Below, piece by piece: positions 41,540 through 43,152 of a DNA stretch of 43,152 bases. Below the pieces are notes generated by a model. The model saw only the letters and a list, made by a program, of their open reading frames with translations. It did no database searches and had not been told where the DNA came from. The DNA lies in contig CALUJL010000025.1 of NCBI GenBank assembly GCA_944320955.1, positions 1 to 43,152 on the forward strand. The letters are read 5' to 3'. Each line of letters starts with the position of its first letter. The stretch's first letter is position 1. A program made the position numbers and the translations under genes. Origin of the DNA: an uncultured Bacteroidaceae bacterium. Its GTDB lineage: Bacteria > Bacteroidota > Bacteroidia > Bacteroidales > Bacteroidaceae.

Positions 41540-42324
41540 TTAGTTGGCCGTCCGATACTCATTCGGTGTACACCCCACCTGCCTCTTGAACCACCTGCTG
41601 AAATGTTGCGGATATTGGAACCCCAGTTCGTAGGCGATCTCACTGACGGACTTCCGAGTGTTGAACACACGCTCTTTTGCCATATCCAAGGTCTTTTGCT
41701 GGATGTGCTTCAAGGCGGATTCACCCGTTTCTTTTTTCAGCAAGTCACTTAGATAGTTGGGTGAGAGGCAGAGCTTGTCGGCACAATATTGCACGGTGGG
41801 CAGTCCTTCCGTGGCGGGTTTACCAGAGTGGAAATACTCGTCCAGCAGGGTCTCGAAGCGGGCAAGAATGTCGCTGTTCAGGTTCTCACGTGTGATGAAC
41901 TGGCGGTCGTAGAAGCGTTCGCAATAGTCAAGCAGCAGCTTGATGTTGTCAGCAATGAGGGATTTGCTGTGCTTGTCCACCGGATACTGTAGTTCCTCCT
42001 TGATTTTGACCAGACAATCAACGACCGTACGCCGCTCCTGTTCCGAGAGGTGGAGGGCTTCGTTGGCGTTGTACGAGAAATAAGAATACTCTTTCATCAG
42101 TCCTGCAAGCGGGGTCTTGCGCAGGAACTCCGGATGAAAACACAACGCCCAACCTTCCGGCTGATGAAGTTTGCCGTCATCCTCCGAACCCATTACCTGA
42201 CCGGGAGCGATGAAAAGCATTGTGCCTCGCGTCCGTCCACCACACTGACCAACGGATGGCGCGTCTCCACGCCGAAGTAGTCGTTATAGGTCTGCACCGA
42301 ATCTATTTTCATTATCTCATTCAT
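41540..42324 (-). pseudogene. AraC-family regulator interrupted by an internal deletion
   Basis: The ATG at 42324 starts MNEIMKIDSVQTYNDYFGVE and continues to PLVSVVDGR, the usual N terminus of an AraC-type regulator. It then shifts frame near 42230. The downstream frame resumes at GTMLFIAPGQVMGSEDDG and runs to the double helix-turn-helix end (KSVSEIAYELGFQYPQHFSR, VGCTPNEYR). Relatives have about 30 residues between these two pieces, and the combined length (785 bases) is not a multiple of three, so this is a deletion with frameshift. A shortened 226-residue product from an internal start would keep the DNA-binding part. Confidence 0.8.
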
Positions 42325-42345
42325 ACCCAATCTGTTTTGTATTTA

Positions 42346-42353
42346 CAAATGTA
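42346..42353 (-). promoter_or_regulatory. Promoter -7 box for the AraC remnant
   Basis: TACATTTG on the minus strand, 21 bases before the ATG at 42324. A second box, TAACTTTG (42373-42366), lies just upstream. Confidence 0.55.
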
Positions 42354-42418
42354 CTGTTTTCCCTGCAAAGTTATGTGCTGTGGCGTGTTGAAGGAGTATC
42401 TGTACTCTTGTTTTTACT

Positions 42419-42457
42419 ACCAATTTCGTAGATATGCCCGGCACCTGCGAAATTGGT
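42419..42457. repeat. Inverted repeat between divergent remnants
   Basis: ACCAATTTCG (42419-42428) is exactly complementary to CGAAATTGGT (42448-42457) with 19 bases between. No T run follows, so it is more like an operator or footprint than a terminator. It sits between the AraC remnant and the plus-strand chimera and could be a binding site for that regulator. Confidence 0.5.
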
Positions 42458-42502
42458 TGTTCTATCAGTGGTTCAGGTACGGTCGCCAAAGGGAATGCCT
42501 GG

Positions 42503-42510
42503 TAATTTTG
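42503..42510 (+). promoter_or_regulatory. Promoter -7 box for the signal-peptide fragment
   Basis: TAATTTTG fits TAnnTTTG and lies 25 bases before the ATG at 42536. Confidence 0.5.
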
Positions 42511-42535
42511 CGACAGAGAATCAAAGATAGGCAAT

Positions 42536-43070
42536 ATGAGGACATTCAAATCATTGACAAGCATCTTTCTAATCCTGTTTTGTATGGCAACGGAAATGAG
42601 AGCACAAAAGCATGGAAGCCTGTTGGATGAAGTGGCGCAGCAGCGTTGGAGGGAAGAATTTCGTCGCCACGGGCGATGTAGCCAAAGGCATTGTCTCCGC
42701 CCTTTCACATGGCAAGGACGGGGAAAGCTACCTCCTTTCAGGCGAGAATCTGACATACAGGGAATTCTATCGTCTGCTCTCTGACAGGTGCGGTTACAGG
42801 CAGCATATTACCGCTATCCCGAAATGGATATTGCGAATTGCCGGCGCGGTCGGTGATATGGCTGCCCGGATAGGAATCAGGAGTGAAGTCTCCGGAGTAA
42901 ACATGCGTATGCTGTGCATCGGGAACTATTATTCCAATGAAAAATCGATACGGGAACTCGGCATAAGCTACCGCCCTGTATCGGAAGCCATTGACGAGGC
43001 GGTAAGCTGGTTTTACAAGTGCGGAATGCTGTCGGTTTCTGAATATCGCGCAAGGCATATCCGGCCTTGA
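42536..43070 (+). pseudogene. Chimera of a secreted-protein N terminus and an extended SDR (epimerase) C terminus
   Basis: The ATG at 42536 begins MRTFKSLTSIFLILFCMATE, a classic signal peptide with cleavage after MRAQ, which belongs to some secreted protein I cannot name. In a different frame, from about 42657, the sequence encodes the C-terminal part of an extended short-chain dehydrogenase/NDP-sugar epimerase-like protein (GDVAKGIVSALSHGKDGESY, LLSGENLTYREFY, then an alpha-helical tail) ending at 43070. The Rossmann NAD-binding half is absent. Two different genes have thus been joined out of frame by deletion. Confidence 0.7.
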
Positions 43071-43152
43071 TACGGTCGGTCTTTGGTCTGGCAGTAACCG
43101 TCCTGATACTATGACAATAGACCTGTTGATTGTCAAATGTTTGTGGATTTCC

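Overview
The window looks like a chromosomal segment of a Bacteroidales bacterium with fairly high GC, for example an Alistipes-like or GC-rich Bacteroides-like gut anaerobe; the genus cannot be fixed from the sequence alone. The evidence is the repeated TAnnTTTG (-7) promoter box of this order in front of almost every transcription unit, weak Shine-Dalgarno sequences, a eukaryotic-type (GT3) glycogen synthase next to a GT35 phosphorylase, a DUF4250 gene, GH51/GH88 glycan genes and a phenylacetate-CoA ligase paired with an ACT-domain protein.

Layout. Positions 1-157 look like the end of an IS21-like insertion sequence, followed by tRNA-Asp(GTC) on the minus strand. From 845 to 7840 runs a plus-strand biosynthetic block: purU, hisH-hisA-hisF-hisIE (overlapping or closely spaced), an FtsE-like ATPase, lysC and lysA, closed by a strong terminator. 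Positions 8112-12365 hold one very large double-activase protein related to 2-hydroxyacyl-CoA dehydratase activators, followed by a phenylacetate-CoA ligase and a double-ACT protein. A perfect bidirectional terminator separates these from the minus-strand glycogen operon (glycogen synthase, glucan phosphorylase). Divergent from it are an M61 peptidase and a DsbD-type thiol-disulfide transporter. Then come a small acetyltransferase/DUF4250 operon, a secreted GH51 arabinofuranosidase with an extra N-terminal domain, and divergently a KDG kinase, KDPG aldolase and GH88 lipoprotein. The last three cover several steps from unsaturated uronides to pyruvate and glyceraldehyde-3-phosphate. Next are an XRE-cupin regulator with an acyl-CoA synthetase, a DUF2582 protein, an AraC regulator with a C_GCAxxG_C_C protein, a divergent FAD dehydrogenase with a LuxR-type regulator, an EamA transporter and pfkA.

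The last 4 kb (39137-43152) differ sharply. They form an accessory locus in which two genes look intact (an SMR transporter and a sugar acetyltransferase) while the others are deletion-scarred: a Tat-signal aldo/keto reductase remnant, an MBL-fold hydrolase that has lost its metal site, an acetyltransferase tail, an AraC regulator with an internal out-of-frame deletion, and a signal peptide joined to the C-terminal part of a nucleoside-diphosphate-sugar epimerase-like protein.

Two families of short dispersed repeats also stand out. One (core TGCAnCTTTTTCaGAAAGnGC) occurs between genes and apparently inside reading frames, including the extra tail of the FtsE-like protein. The other carries the word ATCGGTCATTAG. 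No CRISPR array, prophage or complete mobile element was seen. No wholly new multi-gene defence or metabolic system could be supported; the most unusual features are the repeats, the deletion-scarred end and the unusual domain arrangements.
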